A program made the translations under genes and the position numbers. Positions 42,178-42,466 of a stretch of 42,466 nucleotides of DNA are shown here, one piece after another. The notes below the pieces were generated by a model. That model was not told the DNA's origin. It made no database searches and was given only the letters and a program-made list of their open reading frames with translations. Positions within the stretch are counted from its first letter, which is position 1. Each line of letters starts with the position of its first letter. Origin of the DNA: Gamarada debralockiae (taxonomy: Eukaryota; Ascomycota; Leotiomycetes; Helotiales; Hyphodiscaceae). The stretch covers positions 1 through 42,466 of the forward strand of contig NXFV01000328.1 of NCBI GenBank assembly GCA_002803225.1, given 5' to 3'.

Positions 42178-42466
42178 CTACAGCGCCCCGGTGACCGCGC
42201 CCCAGAGCCGCACTGTCTTGTCATCCGATGCTGACGCTAGCAGCCTCGAGTCGGGCGAGAAGGCCACTGACCTGACGGAGCCGCTGTGCCCCTCGAGCGT
42301 CTGCAGCAGCGCGCCAGTGGCCGCGTCCCAGAGCCGCACCGTCTTGTCATCCGATGCCGACGCTAGCAGCCTCGAGTCGGGCGAGAAGGCCACTGAAATG
42401 ACGAAGCCGCTGTGCCCCTCGAGCGTCTGCAGCAGCGCGCCAGTGGCCGCGTCCCAGAGCCGCACC
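42178..42466 (-). CDS. WD40-repeat protein, C-terminal end (partial)
   Basis: The minus-strand frame enters from the right window edge and stops at 42180-42178 (TAG). It holds about two WD40 units of 42 residues: TLEGHSG, VAFSPDSRLLASASDDKTVRLWDAATGALLQ. The units (42215-42340 and 42341-42466) differ at only four of 126 bases. Such near-identical WD40 arrays are typical of fungal NLR proteins (NACHT/HNWD type, relatives of het-e) and of some related beta-propeller proteins. The upstream NACHT or effector domain, if any, lies outside the window. The GC-rich repeat block contrasts with the AT-rich DNA beside it. Confidence 0.85.
   Translation of the reverse strand, partial: VRLWDAATGALLQTLEGHSGFVISVAFSPDSRLLASASDDKTVRLWDAATGALLQTLEGHSGSVRSVAFSPDSRLLASASDDKTVRLWGAVTGAL
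42215..42466 (-). repeat. Two 126-bp WD40-coding tandem repeats
   Basis: Exact period 126 bp: the units start at 42215 and 42341 on the plus strand. They differ at four positions, one silent (TCA/TCG codon) and three that change two amino acids in the same short stretch. Confidence 0.9.

Noticed and set aside
1..42466. General sequencing error as the cause of all frame breaks
   Set aside because: Several long multi-exon genes in the same window are free of indels, and some breaks are nonsense substitutions rather than indels.

Overview
The window reads as nuclear DNA of a filamentous ascomycete. Introns are short (about 45-90 nt) with GTAAGT/GTATGT-type donors. The gene families (HET-domain protein, fungal sedolisin, GH28 rhamnogalacturonase, GH3 beta-glucosidase, UNC93-like transporter, WD40 tail of NLR type) are typical of plant-associated Pezizomycotina. 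A leotiomycete is my guess, not a proof. There are no prokaryotic features, and I could not identify any tRNA or rRNA gene by eye.

Left part (0.3-10.5 kb): a HET-domain protein (331-2399, +), an unrecognised serine-rich one-TM protein (4058-2778, -), a complete secreted sedolisin peptidase (5545-7494, +), a decayed C2H2 zinc-finger gene (8272-7655, -) and a complete eight-exon rhamnogalacturonan hydrolase (10542-8829, -) with two consecutive GC-AG introns. Centre-left (12.7-22.4 kb): a patch of decay. It holds a Zn2Cys6 regulator pseudogene (-) divergent from an SDR pseudogene (+), followed by a Tc1/mariner-like MITE, an intact NmrA/isoflavone-reductase-like gene, an alpha/beta-hydrolase pseudogene and an intact alpha/beta hydrolase. 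This could be the remnant of a small metabolic cluster with its own regulator. Centre (23.4-27.4 kb): an intact GH3 beta-glucosidase (+) and an SDR oxidoreductase (-) whose apparent start codon is GTG.

Right part (28-42.5 kb): patchy and repeat-rich. It contains an adenylosuccinate-lyase paralogue with an altered signature loop and an unresolved 5' end, an intact caspase-like (peptidase C14) protein with its His/Cys dyad, and a mutated Tad-type LINE relic. An intact UNC93/DUF895-type MFS transporter, small uncertain ORFs and AT-rich hairpin DNA follow. At the very end is the 3' end of a WD40-repeat gene with near-identical 126-nt repeats.

Three features point to fungal allorecognition and regulated cell death: the HET domain at the left edge, and the caspase-like protein and high-identity WD40 array at the right. 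Intact and broken genes alternate, and the intact ones splice cleanly over many exons, so the breaks look like real gene decay rather than general sequencing error. Exon joins were worked out by eye from reading frames, splice consensus and family knowledge; no search was run.
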